DNA of 32,247 bases from Paenibacillus forsythiae T98 (GCF_000520735.1 NZ_ASSC01000031.1:1-32247); one strand, 5' to 3'. Positions 7,960 through 16,838 are shown, counted from the first letter of the stretch. Notes: generated from the letters alone by a model not told the origin. Program-made: numbers and translations.

Positions 7960-8367
7960 AGTGGTCCCTCCGCTAATAACGGCCGCCATTGCAACGGCGT
8001 TAATTAGGATAACCCGCTTTGGCCTGTACAACTAATATCATCATACTTTTTTGCACGAACCGATTTCAAGAAAAAGGTCGATTTTACGCGAAAAATGACA
8101 GTTTTGACTTGGATGCCTTTAAGCCGTACAATGGTTCAAGCGGACTTCCCACGTTTATATGGTAACAGAGAAAATAAAGCGTTTTGTAAAATCCGGAACG
8201 CAAGCAGAAAATCCATATCGACGGCATATATAACAAGATCGGGACCGCAAACAAAACAAGGGTATGCTTCACGTCTGTCGCTTTAGGATTGCAACAAAAG
8301 GGTCATTTATTACGTTCAAAGGTCAGAAAAAAAGAACCTGAACAGAAAAAGGGGGCATCGACGGATC
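7960..8367 (+). promoter_or_regulatory. Sigma-A promoter and long leader of the glycosyltransferase gene
   Basis: TTGACT (8104-8109), a 17-base spacer and TACAAT (8127-8132) form a near-consensus promoter. Transcription from about 8139 gives a leader of some 230 bases. In it ATATGG (8158-8163) could pair with CCATAT near 8213, enclosing a GCGTT/AACGC hairpin. I could not match this to a known riboswitch class, and there is no terminator-like hairpin before the gene. The rest (7960-8100) is AT-rich DNA upstream of the divergent PAP2 gene with no other feature I can support. Confidence 0.55.
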
Positions 8368-9606
8368 ATGACAGATGCAATTTTTGTGACGCTCCAAGTG
8401 ATCTTGGCGCTAATTGCGGTTTACCAGTTTGGCTTCTCATTGTTCGGACTGCACAAGAAAAAGAAAAAGGAGCTCTTCCCGCCGCAAAAATCGTTTGCCG
8501 TGCTCGTAGCCGCGCATAACGAAGAAGAAGTGGTCGGGGCGCTTATGGAGAACCTGAAGCAGCTGAACTATCCGAAGGAACTTTACGACGTATTCGTCAT
8601 CTGCGATAACTGTACGGACGGAACCGCCCGCATTGTCCGGGAGCATGGCATGAACGCCTGCGTCCGCACCAACAATAATTTGAGAGGCAAGGGCTACGCG
8701 ATCGAGTGGATGCTCGGGAAGCTTTGGGACATGCCGCGCCAGTATGACGCCGTCGTCATGTTCGATGCCGACAATCTGGCCCATACCGACTTCCTGATGG
8801 AGATGAACAATGATCTCTGCTCCGGCGCCAAAGTCATTCAGGGCTATATCGATACGAAGAATCCCGAGGATTCCTGGATTACCGCCGCTTACGGCATTTC
8901 CTACTGGTATATTAACCGGCTCTGGCAGCTGTCGCGCCATAATCTCGGCATGGCCAACTTTCTTGGCGGAACGGGCATGTGCTTCGAAACGAATCTGCTT
9001 AAGGAAATGGGCTGGGGAGCAACCAGTCTTGTAGAAGACCTGGAGTTCACCATGCGCAGCGCGTCGAAGGGCGTATACCCGGAGTTCAACTATGACGCCA
9101 AGGTGTTTGACGAGAAGCCGCTCACGTTCAAGGCATCGTCCAGACAGAGGCTTCGCTGGATGCAAGGGCATTTTACCGTCGCCCGCCGTTACTTCTTCCC
9201 TCTGCTGTGGCAGAGTATCAAAGAACGCAGCTTGACCAAGTTCGACCTGGCCCTGTACGGTGCGAACGTATACATCGTCCTGCTTACGTTCCTGATGACC
9301 GCTGTGATGTGGATCGACAACTCGCTCCTCGGCGGGCCGCATATCGCCAACCTTTACGGCCACCTGCCTTTATGGCTGAGCTATGTCGCCGTTTTCGCCA
9401 ATGTGTTTACCTTTTTCGTATCGATGATTCTCGAGAAGGTAACGTTCAAGAAGGTGTACGCCTACATGCTGCTGTTCCCGGTGTACCTGATTTCATGGTA
9501 TCCGATTACGTTCTACGCGTTCTTTACCCAAAACAACAAGCAGTGGAGCCATACGAAGCATACCCGCGTTGTGCGTCTGGAGGAAGTTCAGAGCAAGCAG
9601 GGATAG
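8368..9606 (+). CDS. Membrane-bound family 2 glycosyltransferase
   Basis: A 412-residue processive-type GT2 enzyme. An N-terminal membrane helix (residues 5-28) is followed by a KKKKK stretch and the GT-A domain. Visible motifs are VLVAAHNEEE, the donor site ICDNCTDGT, the metal-binding DAD at 133-135, the acceptor/base region VEDLEF with Glu223-Asp224, and QRLRW (Q260, R263, W264) with MQGHF, the signature shared with cellulose and hyaluronan synthase-like enzymes. Three or four C-terminal helices (about 285-385) follow. It probably adds sugars to an exported polysaccharide or a lipid acceptor; the sugar is not evident. The ATG at 8368 has only a GGGGG run 12 bases away. It is a single-gene unit between PAP2 and the infC operon. 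Confidence 0.88.
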   Translation: MTDAIFVTLQVILALIAVYQFGFSLFGLHKKKKKELFPPQKSFAVLVAAHNEEEVVGALMENLKQLNYPKELYDVFVICDNCTDGTARIVREHGMNACVRTNNNLRGKGYAIEWMLGKLWDMPRQYDAVVMFDADNLAHTDFLMEMNNDLCSGAKVIQGYIDTKNPEDSWITAAYGISYWYINRLWQLSRHNLGMANFLGGTGMCFETNLLKEMGWGATSLVEDLEFTMRSASKGVYPEFNYDAKVFDEKPLTFKASSRQRLRWMQGHFTVARRYFFPLLWQSIKERSLTKFDLALYGANVYIVLLTFLMTAVMWIDNSLLGGPHIANLYGHLPLWLSYVAVFANVFTFFVSMILEKVTFKKVYAYMLLFPVYLISWYPITFYAFFTQNNKQWSHTKHTRVVRLEEVQSKQG

Positions 9607-9644
9607 GCTCTCCAATCGCATTTAAATAACACCGGGGAAAATGT

Positions 9645-9673
9645 TTGACATCGATGGCTGGATGGTGTAGACT
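9645..9673 (+). promoter_or_regulatory. Sigma-A promoter of the infC-rpmI-rplT operon
   Basis: TTGACA (9645-9650) matches consensus exactly, and TAGACT (9668-9673) follows after 17 bases. The start point would be near 9680, just ahead of the L20-type leader. Confidence 0.75.
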
Positions 9674-9679
9674 ATTCAA

Positions 9680-9834
9680 GTGTGCTAAATTAACAAGAGA
9701 TTACAAGCAGAAGCATCGGCTTCTCACCTGATCGGCTAACTGCCGGCTGGTTTTGATCTCAATGCTTTATGAATGCTGTTCATTCATGAACGTTGATCAG
9801 ACGGGCTGTCGGTAATTCCGGCACCCGTTTTTTT
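9680..9834 (+). promoter_or_regulatory. L20-type leader with transcription attenuator
   Basis: The untranslated region before infC has the layout of the Firmicute L20 leader, which binds ribosomal protein L20 and stops transcription when L20 is in excess. A first hairpin AGAAGC-ATCG-GCTTCT (9709-9724) is followed by CACCTGATC. CTGATC (9728-9733) can pair with GATCAG (9795-9800), and TGAATG/CATTCA forms a hairpin between. The attenuator ACGGG...CCCGT (9801-9827) ends in seven Ts. That infC, rpmI and rplT follow makes the assignment strong; I could not score a covariance model. Confidence 0.82.
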
Positions 9835-9883
9835 ATTGGGTAGAAGCTTATATCTTACAGCCAATCAGATCCGGAGGTGGAGA

Positions 9884-10399
9884 ATTATCAGTAAGGACCA
9901 TATGATCAATGATGAGATTCGGGCGAGAGAAGTTCGTTTGGTTGGTGCGGAAGGAGAACAAATCGGGATTAAACCGATCCGCGAGGCGTTGCAAATGGCA
10001 ATCGATCTTAATCTGGATTTAGTCAATGTAGCGCCGCAGGCGAAGCCGCCGGTATGCCGCATCATGGATTACGGCAAGTTCCGTTACGAGCAGCAGAAGA
10101 AAGAGAAGGAAGCCCGCAAGAACCAGAAGATCGTAGACATCAAGGAAGTCTGGTTCCGCGCCAACATTGAGGAGCATGATTATCAGACCAAGTTCCGCAA
10201 TGTGGTCAAGTTTCTGAATGAAGGCGACAAGGTGAAATGCTCCGTCCGTTTCCGCGGACGCGAAATTACCCATGCCAATATCGGACAGAAGATTCTGGAG
10301 CGCGTCAAATCGGAAGTGGCCGAAATTTCCGTTGTGGAGCGCCAGCCCAAGCTGGAAGGCCGCAGCATGATCATGATTTTGGCACCCAAATCGTCTTAA
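9884..10399 (+). CDS. infC: Translation initiation factor IF-3 (ATT start codon)
   Basis: IF-3 binds the 30S subunit, keeps it apart from 50S and checks start codon choice. Both domains are present: an N-terminal domain with NDEIRAREVRLVGAEGEQ and AKPPVCRIMDYGKFRYE, a Lys-rich linker (KKEKEARKNQK), and a C-terminal domain with EEHDYQTK and VRFRGREI. The start is ATT at 9884: GGAGG (9873-9877) lies 6 bases upstream and the protein then begins IISKDHMINDEIR as in Bacillus IF-3. An ATT start is a known feature of infC and lets IF-3 repress its own translation. An in-frame TTG at 9836 lies directly after the attenuator and lacks a binding site. The gene gives 171 residues, normal for the family. 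Confidence 0.95.
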   Translation: MISKDHMINDEIRAREVRLVGAEGEQIGIKPIREALQMAIDLNLDLVNVAPQAKPPVCRIMDYGKFRYEQQKKEKEARKNQKIVDIKEVWFRANIEEHDYQTKFRNVVKFLNEGDKVKCSVRFRGREITHANIGQKILERVKSEVAEISVVERQPKLEGRSMIMILAPKSS

Positions 10400-10430
10400 A
10401 CAGCAGCATAACTATTGAGGAGGAAACACC

Positions 10431-10631
10431 ATGCCTAAAATGAAAACTCACAGCAGCCTGAAAGGCCGCTTCAAAATCACCGGAACAGGTAAAGTAAAGC
10501 GCTACAAAGCTTACAAAAACCATCTGCTGTCCCACAAGTCCAAGCGCGCTAAGCGGGTTCTGGGAACCAACCCTGTAATGGCTCCCGGCGACGTAAGACG
10601 CCTGAAGCAAGGCCTGGCTAACCTGAAGTAG
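10431..10631 (+). CDS. rpmI: 50S ribosomal protein L35
   Basis: A 66-residue, strongly basic protein that starts MPKMKTHSSLKGRFKITGTGKVKR, the L35 signature, and contains SHKSKRAKRVLG. It is a structural protein of the large subunit. GAGGAGG lies just upstream of the ATG. It sits 31 bases after infC and 33 before rplT, the standard order, and is expressed from the attenuated upstream promoter. Confidence 0.97.
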   Translation: MPKMKTHSSLKGRFKITGTGKVKRYKAYKNHLLSHKSKRAKRVLGTNPVMAPGDVRRLKQGLANLK

Positions 10632-10664
10632 TTCTACAACACATTTTTTGGGAGGTTTATTAAT

Positions 10665-11024
10665 ATGGCAAGAGTTAAAGGCGGCTTCGTCGTTCGTCGT
10701 AAACATAAAAAAGTACTGAAACTGGCAAAAGGTTATTTCGGTTCCAAGCACCGCATTTTCAAAACCGCTAAAGAACAAGTAATGAAATCGTTGGTCTACG
10801 CATACCGTGACCGTCGTCAAACGAAACGCAACTTCCGCAGACTGTGGATCGTTCGTATCAACGCCGCAGCCCGTCTGAACGGTCTGTCCTACAACAAGCT
10901 CGTACATGGCCTGAAGCTGGCCGGAGTGGACATTAACCGCAAAATGCTGGCTGACCTGGCTGTTAACGACCTGAACGCATTCAACTCGCTGGCTAACGTA
11001 GCCAAAGAGAAGATCAACGCGTAA
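10665..11024 (+). CDS. rplT: 50S ribosomal protein L20
   Basis: A 119-residue protein with the L20 signature ([24 protein letters not shown], split here by residue 20 at L; then [17 protein letters not shown] and RINAAAR). L20 is needed for early large-subunit assembly and, in Firmicutes, represses this operon by binding the leader upstream of infC. GGGAGG precedes the ATG. An intrinsic terminator follows 20 bases after the stop, ending the operon. Confidence 0.97.
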   Translation: MARVKGGFVVRRKHKKVLKLAKGYFGSKHRIFKTAKEQVMKSLVYAYRDRRQTKRNFRRLWIVRINAAARLNGLSYNKLVHGLKLAGVDINRKMLADLAVNDLNAFNSLANVAKEKINA

Positions 11025-11045
11025 GCATCGGTCAGCGATATAAGA

Positions 11046-11086
11046 AGCACCGCCTCCGGGATTCCCGTGAAGCGGTGCTTTTTTTT
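11046..11086 (+). terminator. Intrinsic terminator of infC-rpmI-rplT
   Basis: AGCACCGC (11046-11053) pairs with GCGGTGCT (11072-11079), and an inner CGGGA/TCCCG stem extends it. Eight Ts follow. Confidence 0.92.
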
Positions 11087-11112
11087 GTGCGTATTTTTGA
11101 GGAAGGACGGGG

Positions 11113-11655
11113 TTACTCCCAATACTTTGTGGTAATAAGCTGGGAGGCCAGCTTCTTGCTGGCGGCGCGCCTGATTTTCCGCTGCTCGGACCGTTCCTCC
11201 GCCAGATCGCTGATCAGCTTCTCTTCGTCCGTCTCGGGGATCACAGCGGGCACAGGGGCGGGTTTCCCGTCAGGCCCGATGGCCACAAAGGTGAGAAAGG
11301 AAGTGGCAGCTACGGTGCGCTCGCCGGAATACAGATTTTCGGCAATGACCTTCACGAACACCTCTATGCTGGTGCGGCCCGTCCAGGACACAAAAGATTC
11401 GAAGCAGAAGGAATCCGTGGGCCGGATCGGGGACAGAAAGTCGACGGAGTCCGTGGAGGCGGTAACGACACTGCACCGGCAGTGGCGCATCGCGGAGATG
11501 GAGGCGACTTCATCTATATTGCTCATTAGCTTGCCGCCAAACAGGGTCTGGTGGTTGTTGATATCGTTCGGGAAGACTCGCCCCGTTTTGAATACACGTG
11601 ATTCCCGGCAGTATTTTGATCCCGGAACTGGCGGCTGGGATGATTGGCTCATCAT
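11113..11655 (-). CDS. ykhA: Acyl-CoA thioesterase, hotdog fold (YkhA-like)
   Basis: A 180-residue thioesterase that hydrolyses acyl-CoA to free acid and CoA. The hotdog helix signature is FPNDINNHQTLFGGKLMSNI, followed by DEVASISA, with the catalytic Asn/Asp region expected there; TDSVDFLSPIRPTD and SFLTFVAIGPDGKPAPVP are also family features. The tail (about residues 145-180) is charged and helical. Two ATGs lie side by side (11655 and 11652); the first is 7 bases after AAAGGAAG. A longer reading to 11718 has no binding site. It is a single gene facing the rplT terminator. Confidence 0.88.
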   Translation of the reverse strand: MMSQSSQPPVPGSKYCRESRVFKTGRVFPNDINNHQTLFGGKLMSNIDEVASISAMRHCRCSVVTASTDSVDFLSPIRPTDSFCFESFVSWTGRTSIEVFVKVIAENLYSGERTVAATSFLTFVAIGPDGKPAPVPAVIPETDEEKLISDLAEERSEQRKIRRAASKKLASQLITTKYWE

Positions 11656-11832
11656 GATTGGCTTCCTTTCTTTGGAATGATAGGCATTTATAATAATGGA
11701 AATCCCCTTATTATGCAATACTATCTTAGGTAATATAACACTAAAGGGAGATAAACATTACACAAGAGGTTAGAGTAAGCGGTTTACTGGAGGAAAACAC
11801 AAATTTTTATTAACCGAAGGTCATTAGTTTAC

Positions 11833-11861
11833 TGGATTTTACCGTTTTTACCCGTTATAAT
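11833..11861 (+). promoter_or_regulatory. Probable promoter of the nucleoside ABC transporter operon
   Basis: TATAAT (11856-11861) is a perfect -10 box in an AT-rich stretch. The sequence 17 bases upstream (TGGATT) is a poor -35, so the promoter may need an activator or a different -35. It is 69 bases before the lipoprotein start. I see no purine riboswitch in the leader. Confidence 0.4.
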
Positions 11862-11929
11862 TTGTTTCAGTGGCATGTCCAACGAACAATACAGAAGGCA
11901 TCCAAATTTCTTAAGGGGGATCACAATCG

Positions 11930-13015
11930 ATGAAGAAGATTTACAAGCTGTCTCTTGTTATGCTGCTTGCTTTCACGGTCATTCTGGCCGGTTGCGGAAG
12001 CAACAATAATAACGCGAATAACGCATCCGGAGACACAGGCACCAACACAAGCGCCAATACTGGAACCAACACGGGGTCCGGCGAAGCTCCTGCGGGCAAC
12101 TCCGACATCAAGATCGGTATGGTTACCGACGTTGGCGGCGTAAACGACAAATCGTTTAACCAATCCGCTTGGGAAGCCCTTAAAGCCCTTGAGAAAGAGA
12201 ATGGTGTGAAGGTCCAATATCTGCAAAGTAATTCCAATGCGAACTATGAGCCGAACCTGAACCAGTTTGTTAAAGGCGGCTATGCCCTGACCTGGGGGAT
12301 TGGCTTTGACATGGGCGTCTCCGTGAAAAAAGTTGCGGGTGAGAATCCCGACGCCAAGCTGGCCATCATCGACAATGTGGTGGATGCTCCCAACGTTGAG
12401 TCCGTTACCTTCTCCGAGAACGAAGGCTCGTTCCTGGTTGGCGTTGTTGCCGGCCTGACGACCAAGACGAACAAGATCGCATTTATCGGCGGCGCGGAAA
12501 GCCCGGTAATCAAACGTTTTGAAGCGGGCTTCAAAGCGGGGGTTGCTGCGGTTAATCCGACTGCCAAAGTAACGCCTACTTATGCCGGAGCTTACGACAA
12601 GCCGGATATCGGCAAATCGCTGGCAGCTACATTGTATGACGCAGGCAATGACATTATCTTCCCGGCTGCGGGCGCAACGGGCAACGGCGTATTCAACGAA
12701 GCAAAATCCCGCAACAAGGCAGGCGGCGCCAAAGTATGGGTTATCGGCGTGGACAAAGACCAGTCAATCGAATTTGGCACGGATGTAACGCTGACTTCCA
12801 TGATGAAACGCGTTGACGAAGCGGTTAAAGTCGTTTCCAAGCAAGTCATCGATGGAACTTTCAAAGGCGGCACAACCACTGTTCTCGGCTTGAAGGACAA
12901 CGGTGTGGGTCTGCCGGAAACCTCCAAGGTTAACGTAAGCGCGGAGATCCTGGCTAAAGTGGACGATTACAAGCAACAAATCATCGACGGGAAGATTACA
13001 GTGCCTACGGAGTAA
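11930..13015 (+). CDS. BMP-family lipoprotein, nucleoside-binding component of an ABC importer
   Basis: A 361-residue substrate-binding lipoprotein. The signal peptide ends in the lipobox LAGC, with Cys22 as the lipidated residue. An Asn/Thr/Gly-rich linker (about 24-55) leads into the BMP domain (IKIGMVTDVGGVNDKSFNQS). WGIGFDMG, AFIGGAESPVIKRFEAGFKAG-type residues and FPAAGATGNGVFNEA are typical of PnrA/BmpA-like purine nucleoside binders; NupN of B. subtilis is the closest named counterpart I know. It sits outside the membrane and delivers nucleosides to the ATPase and two permeases encoded next. AAGGGGGATC precedes the ATG. A hairpin follows the stop and may make this gene more highly expressed than the rest. 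Confidence 0.92.
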   Translation: MKKIYKLSLVMLLAFTVILAGCGSNNNNANNASGDTGTNTSANTGTNTGSGEAPAGNSDIKIGMVTDVGGVNDKSFNQSAWEALKALEKENGVKVQYLQSNSNANYEPNLNQFVKGGYALTWGIGFDMGVSVKKVAGENPDAKLAIIDNVVDAPNVESVTFSENEGSFLVGVVAGLTTKTNKIAFIGGAESPVIKRFEAGFKAGVAAVNPTAKVTPTYAGAYDKPDIGKSLAATLYDAGNDIIFPAAGATGNGVFNEAKSRNKAGGAKVWVIGVDKDQSIEFGTDVTLTSMMKRVDEAVKVVSKQVIDGTFKGGTTTVLGLKDNGVGLPETSKVNVSAEILAKVDDYKQQIIDGKITVPTE

Positions 13016-13048
13016 CTCTTTCCCTCAATTGAATAGGATTGAACAATG

Positions 13049-13085
13049 AGAACCAAGGCCGGTTATATATAGCTGGCCTTGTTCT
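13049..13085 (+). terminator. Hairpin after the lipoprotein gene, probable partial terminator
   Basis: AGAAC plus AAGGCC (13049-13060, one bulged C) pairs with GGCCTT plus GTTCT (13075-13085). Only a mixed T-rich run (TTCTTAGTT) follows, so it should leak. A 3' hairpin between a binding protein gene and its transporter genes is a common way to keep the binding protein in excess. Confidence 0.5.
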
Positions 13086-13203
13086 TAGTTATAAGATAGA
13101 CTTAGGAAGATTGGCCGCAAGAGTTCCCGGGACGCCCCCCGTTTTGGGCCATGCGACATTGGCGTTAGCCGCTGTAAATATATTCTGTAATGAGGGTGAT
13201 TCC

Positions 13204-14742
13204 ATGAGTGCTGCGGCTCCTGTCGTAGAGTTGAAGCAAATCACAAAACGCTTTCCCGGTATTGTCGCCAATGACTCCATCAGCCTGACGCTGGAGAAAG
13301 GCGAGATTCATGCGCTGCTCGGCGAGAATGGCGCGGGCAAATCCACACTGATGAATATCGTATTCGGACTGTACCAGCCGGATGAGGGCAGTATTGAAAT
13401 CGGCGGGAAACCGGTAATCATCGACAGCCCGAATAAAGCCATTGAGCTAGGCATCGGTATGGTGCATCAGCATTTCAAGCTTGTAGATCCCTTTACGGTT
13501 ACCGAGAATATTATTCTTGGAACAGAGCCGAAGAAAGGTCTGAAAATCGACTATAAATCCGCGGCGGAGCAAGTCCGCAAGCTGTCGGAGCTGTACGGTC
13601 TTCAAGTTGATCCGCATGCCAGAATCCACGATATTTCGGTCGGGATGCAGCAGCGTGTGGAAATTATGAAGACCTTGTACCGCGGCGCGGATATTCTTAT
13701 ATTTGACGAGCCTACCGCCGTGCTGACCCCTCAGGAAATCAATGAGCTGATGGCGATTATGAAACGTCTCGTCGCCGAGGGGAAATCGATCATTCTGATT
13801 ACTCATAAGTTAAAAGAAATTATGACCATAGCCGACAGGGTGACTATTATCCGGCGCGGCAAGGTAATTGACACGGTCAGAACTTCGGAGACCAATCCGA
13901 ACGATTTGGCCGAGAAGATGGTCGGCCGCGGCGTTACGTTCAAAGTGGACAAGCAGCCTCCGAATATCGGGAAGGCGGTACTCAAGCTTGACGGAGTGAA
14001 CAGCAAGAACAAGGAAGGCATATCCGTATTAAACAATCTGAGCTTTGAAGTCAAGGCCGGGGAGATTCTGGGTATAGCCGGCGTTGACGGAAACGGGCAG
14101 AGCGAGCTGATCCAGGCCATCACGGGCCTCCGTAAAATCGATTCGGGTTCGATTACCATGGAGGGGAAAGAAATCGCCAACCTGTCTCCGCGCAAAATCA
14201 CAGAGAAGAACGTCTCGCATATTCCCGAGGACCGGCATAAGCATGGACTCGTGCTTGATTTCACCGTCAGCGAGAACATGGTGCTTGAAACCTACTACAG
14301 AAGCCCTTATAACCGGAATGGATTTATGAACAAGGATATTATTGACAAGCATGCCGAGAAGCTCATCAGGGAGTTCGACGTGCGTACGCCATCCATCCAT
14401 ACTTCTGCCCGTTCCTTGTCAGGCGGCAACCAGCAAAAAGCAATTATTGCGCGGGAAATAGAAAAAAATCCAAGCCTGCTGATTGCGGCTCAGCCGACGC
14501 GGGGACTGGATGTGGGTGCTATCGAGTTCGTACAAAAGCAGCTGATCGCCCAGCGGGACCAAGGCAAGGCCGTGCTGCTGGTTTCATTCGAGCTGGACGA
14601 AATTATGAATGTGTCCGACCGCATCGCCGTTATCTATGAAGGACATATTGTGGGCGAGGTTTATCCTGAGAATACGAACGATCAGGAGCTTGGACTAATG
14701 ATGGCGGGCAGCCTGAAGCAGGGAGGTAATTCGGGTGTTTAA
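13204..14742 (+). CDS. ABC transporter ATP-binding protein, two nucleotide-binding domains (NupO-like)
   Basis: A 512-residue fused double ATPase that drives nucleoside import. Domain 1 has Walker A GENGAGKST (residues 40-48), signature SVGMQQR (about 145-151) and Walker B DILIFDEPT (163-171). Domain 2 is degenerate as usual in this family: GVDGNGQSE replaces Walker A, the signature is LSGGNQQKA, and Walker B reads LLIAAQPTRGLD without the catalytic glutamate. So only one site is likely to hydrolyse ATP fully. The ATG at 13204 follows GAGGGTGATT; the frame is open upstream to 13039 but that part overlaps the hairpin region and has no signal. It overlaps the next gene by 8 bases. Confidence 0.93.
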   Translation: MSAAAPVVELKQITKRFPGIVANDSISLTLEKGEIHALLGENGAGKSTLMNIVFGLYQPDEGSIEIGGKPVIIDSPNKAIELGIGMVHQHFKLVDPFTVTENIILGTEPKKGLKIDYKSAAEQVRKLSELYGLQVDPHARIHDISVGMQQRVEIMKTLYRGADILIFDEPTAVLTPQEINELMAIMKRLVAEGKSIILITHKLKEIMTIADRVTIIRRGKVIDTVRTSETNPNDLAEKMVGRGVTFKVDKQPPNIGKAVLKLDGVNSKNKEGISVLNNLSFEVKAGEILGIAGVDGNGQSELIQAITGLRKIDSGSITMEGKEIANLSPRKITEKNVSHIPEDRHKHGLVLDFTVSENMVLETYYRSPYNRNGFMNKDIIDKHAEKLIREFDVRTPSIHTSARSLSGGNQQKAIIAREIEKNPSLLIAAQPTRGLDVGAIEFVQKQLIAQRDQGKAVLLVSFELDEIMNVSDRIAVIYEGHIVGEVYPENTNDQELGLMMAGSLKQGGNSGV

Positions 14743-15808
14743 GCTTAAGAAAATATTTGCGACAGACAGCTATATCGTGCCTGTTGTCGCGATTTTACTC
14801 GGGTTGCTGGTCGGCGCGGCGGTTATGCTGATCGGCGGCTATGATCCGGTTGCGTCCTACCGGGCTTTGTTCAACCGTGTCTTCGGCAGCCCATATGATT
14901 TCGGCGAAGCGATCCGTGAAATGACGCCGCTTATGCTGACCGGTCTGTCCGTGGCCTTCGCCTTCCGCTCGGGAATGTTCAACATCGGCGCGGACGGTCA
15001 GGTGCTGATCGGAATGACGGCTGCCTCTGTGATCGGCATCAAGCTGGCCGGAGTGCCCACATTTTTGCTGGTGCCCCTGGCAGTGATCGGCGCCGGTCTG
15101 TTCGGCGGGCTGTGGGCCGGAATTGCAGGTTATCTGAAAGCGAAGCGGGGGATTAACGAGGTTATTACGACCATCATGTTAAATTGGGTCGCCCTGTATC
15201 TCGCGAACTATATCGTAAGAACGTTCCTCCTGATTCCGGGACAGAACCGTTCCGAGGATATACCGGCATCCATGTCGCTTACTTTTTTGAACTCTGTCTT
15301 TGACAACGCCCGCCTGCACTGGGGAACTGTGATTGCACTTGCGGCGGCCGTATTCTTCTACGTCTACTTGTGGAAGACGAAGCAGGGCTTCGAGATGCGT
15401 GCCGTCGGTCTCAATCCCCACGCCGCCGAGTACGCCGGTATGAATGTCGGGCGCAATATCATAAAATCGATGTTCATCGCGGGCGTGTTTGCCGGACTCG
15501 CCGGAGCGGGCGAGGTGCTGGGCGTATTCCACTACCAGTCTGTGTTCGCGGGTTCACCCGGCTATGGGTTTGACGGGATCGCCGTTGCGCTGCTCGGAAT
15601 TACCCATCCGTTCGGGGTCATTCTGGCCGCTATCCTGTACGGCATGCTGACGTATGGTTCCGCAGGCATGAGCTTTGACGCGAACGTGCCCCCGGAATTG
15701 ATCCGCATTGTGATCGGCTCGATTATATTCTTTATCGCGGCCCAAGGGATCGTTCGCTGGGTGCTTAAGCCGTTTTACTTCAAGCGCAAGAAAGAGAAGG
15801 TGTTATAG
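14735..15808 (+). CDS. ABC transporter permease, nucleoside importer (NupP-like)
   Basis: A 357-residue integral membrane permease with about eight to ten helices. The segment FNIGADGQVLIG (about residues 86-97) and RGINEVITTIMLN (about 137-149) are signatures of the BMP-associated permease family. GAGEVLGVFHYQ lies in the C-terminal third. It starts with GTG at 14735, 7 bases after GGAGGT, inside the end of the ATPase gene, which indicates translational coupling. It pairs with the second permease that follows directly. Confidence 0.92.
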   Translation: MFKLKKIFATDSYIVPVVAILLGLLVGAAVMLIGGYDPVASYRALFNRVFGSPYDFGEAIREMTPLMLTGLSVAFAFRSGMFNIGADGQVLIGMTAASVIGIKLAGVPTFLLVPLAVIGAGLFGGLWAGIAGYLKAKRGINEVITTIMLNWVALYLANYIVRTFLLIPGQNRSEDIPASMSLTFLNSVFDNARLHWGTVIALAAAVFFYVYLWKTKQGFEMRAVGLNPHAAEYAGMNVGRNIIKSMFIAGVFAGLAGAGEVLGVFHYQSVFAGSPGYGFDGIAVALLGITHPFGVILAAILYGMLTYGSAGMSFDANVPPELIRIVIGSIIFFIAAQGIVRWVLKPFYFKRKKEKVL

Positions 15809-16765
15809 ATGGATCTGCTGACACTTGGCCAAATGCTCAATACAACGCTTGTGTTCTCCACCGCGCTTATTTTTGCCGCGCTCGGCGGCATCTTCTCCGA
15901 GCGCTCGGGCGTGGTTAACATCGGGCTTGAGGGCCTGATGATGTTCGGCGCCTTTGCCGCGGCTGTCGGCGGTTATTATGCGCAGGATGCCGGCTACGAG
16001 ACCATGGCCCCCTGGATCGGTGTGCTCTGCGCCATGGCGGTCGGCATGATTGGATCACTTATTCACGCAGTCGCTTCGATTACGTTCAAGGCGGACCAGA
16101 CGATCAGCGGTACGGTAATCAACTTTCTTGCCGCAGGCAGTACGCTTTACCTGGTTAAGCTCCTGTTTGAAGGGGCGGGAGAAACGCCTCTGATTGACGG
16201 CTTCAGCAAATATCCGATACCGCTGTTGTCCCAAATTCCGGTGCTCGGTCAGGGTCTGTTCAATAATTATCCAACTACGTATCTGGCGATCATTCTCGTT
16301 GTCGTGGTGTATTTCCTGTTGTTCAAAACGCCGTTCGGTCTGCGCCTTCGGGCGGTTGGCGAGCATCCGAGCGCGGCGGATACGCTTGGCGTTAATGTCA
16401 ACCGTATGCGGTATATCGGCGTTATGCTCAGCGGCATGCTTGCAGGCATTGGCGGCGCGACGATCACGCTGACAACGACAGGAACCTTTGCCCACAATAC
16501 CATCTCCGGTCAGGGCTTTATTGCGATTGCGGCTATGATCTTCGGCAAATGGAATCCGCTTGGCGCCTTCGGCGCGGCCGTGTTCTTCGGCTTCTCTCAG
16601 GCCATCCGCAACTATGTTCAGATGTTCGGCTGGTCCCAGAGTATTCCGCAGGAATTTATCTATATGATTCCTTATGTGCTGACGATCATCGTTCTTGTGA
16701 GCGCGGTAGGCCGCTCTTCCGCGCCGTCTGCGCTTGGACAGCCTTACGATCCGAGCAAACGTTAA
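15809..16765 (+). CDS. ABC transporter permease, nucleoside importer (NupQ-like)
   Basis: A 318-residue membrane permease, the partner of the preceding one. FSERSGVVNIGLEGLMMFGA near residue 30 is the family signature, and FKADQTISGTVINFLA is the cytoplasmic coupling region. GVNVNRMRYIGVMLSGMLAG and GQGFIAIAAMIFGKWNP are also typical. The ATG follows the TAG of the previous gene without a gap, so translation is probably coupled. A strong terminator lies 37 bases after the stop and ends the operon. Confidence 0.93.
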   Translation: MDLLTLGQMLNTTLVFSTALIFAALGGIFSERSGVVNIGLEGLMMFGAFAAAVGGYYAQDAGYETMAPWIGVLCAMAVGMIGSLIHAVASITFKADQTISGTVINFLAAGSTLYLVKLLFEGAGETPLIDGFSKYPIPLLSQIPVLGQGLFNNYPTTYLAIILVVVVYFLLFKTPFGLRLRAVGEHPSAADTLGVNVNRMRYIGVMLSGMLAGIGGATITLTTTGTFAHNTISGQGFIAIAAMIFGKWNPLGAFGAAVFFGFSQAIRNYVQMFGWSQSIPQEFIYMIPYVLTIIVLVSAVGRSSAPSALGQPYDPSKR

Positions 16766-16801
16766 CGGCTGCGTCCGCTTGCGCGCCATTTCTGTTCTTA
16801 G

Positions 16802-16838
16802 CCGCATTTCCGGGTTCGCCCGGAAGTGCGGTTTTTTT
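16802..16838 (+). terminator. Intrinsic terminator of the nucleoside transporter operon
   Basis: CCGCA-TTTCCGGG pairs with CCCGGAAG-TGCGG around a TTCG tetraloop, followed by seven Ts. It is one of the strongest hairpins in the window. Confidence 0.95.

Noticed and set aside
8139-8367. Riboswitch (c-di-GMP or c-di-AMP type) in the leader of the glycosyltransferase
   Set aside because: GGAACGCAAGCAG is loosely like part of a GEMM motif, but the other conserved parts and any expression platform are missing.
11719-11929. Purine riboswitch before the nucleoside transporter
   Set aside because: None of the conserved purine aptamer loops can be found; only promoter-like AT-rich sequence is visible.
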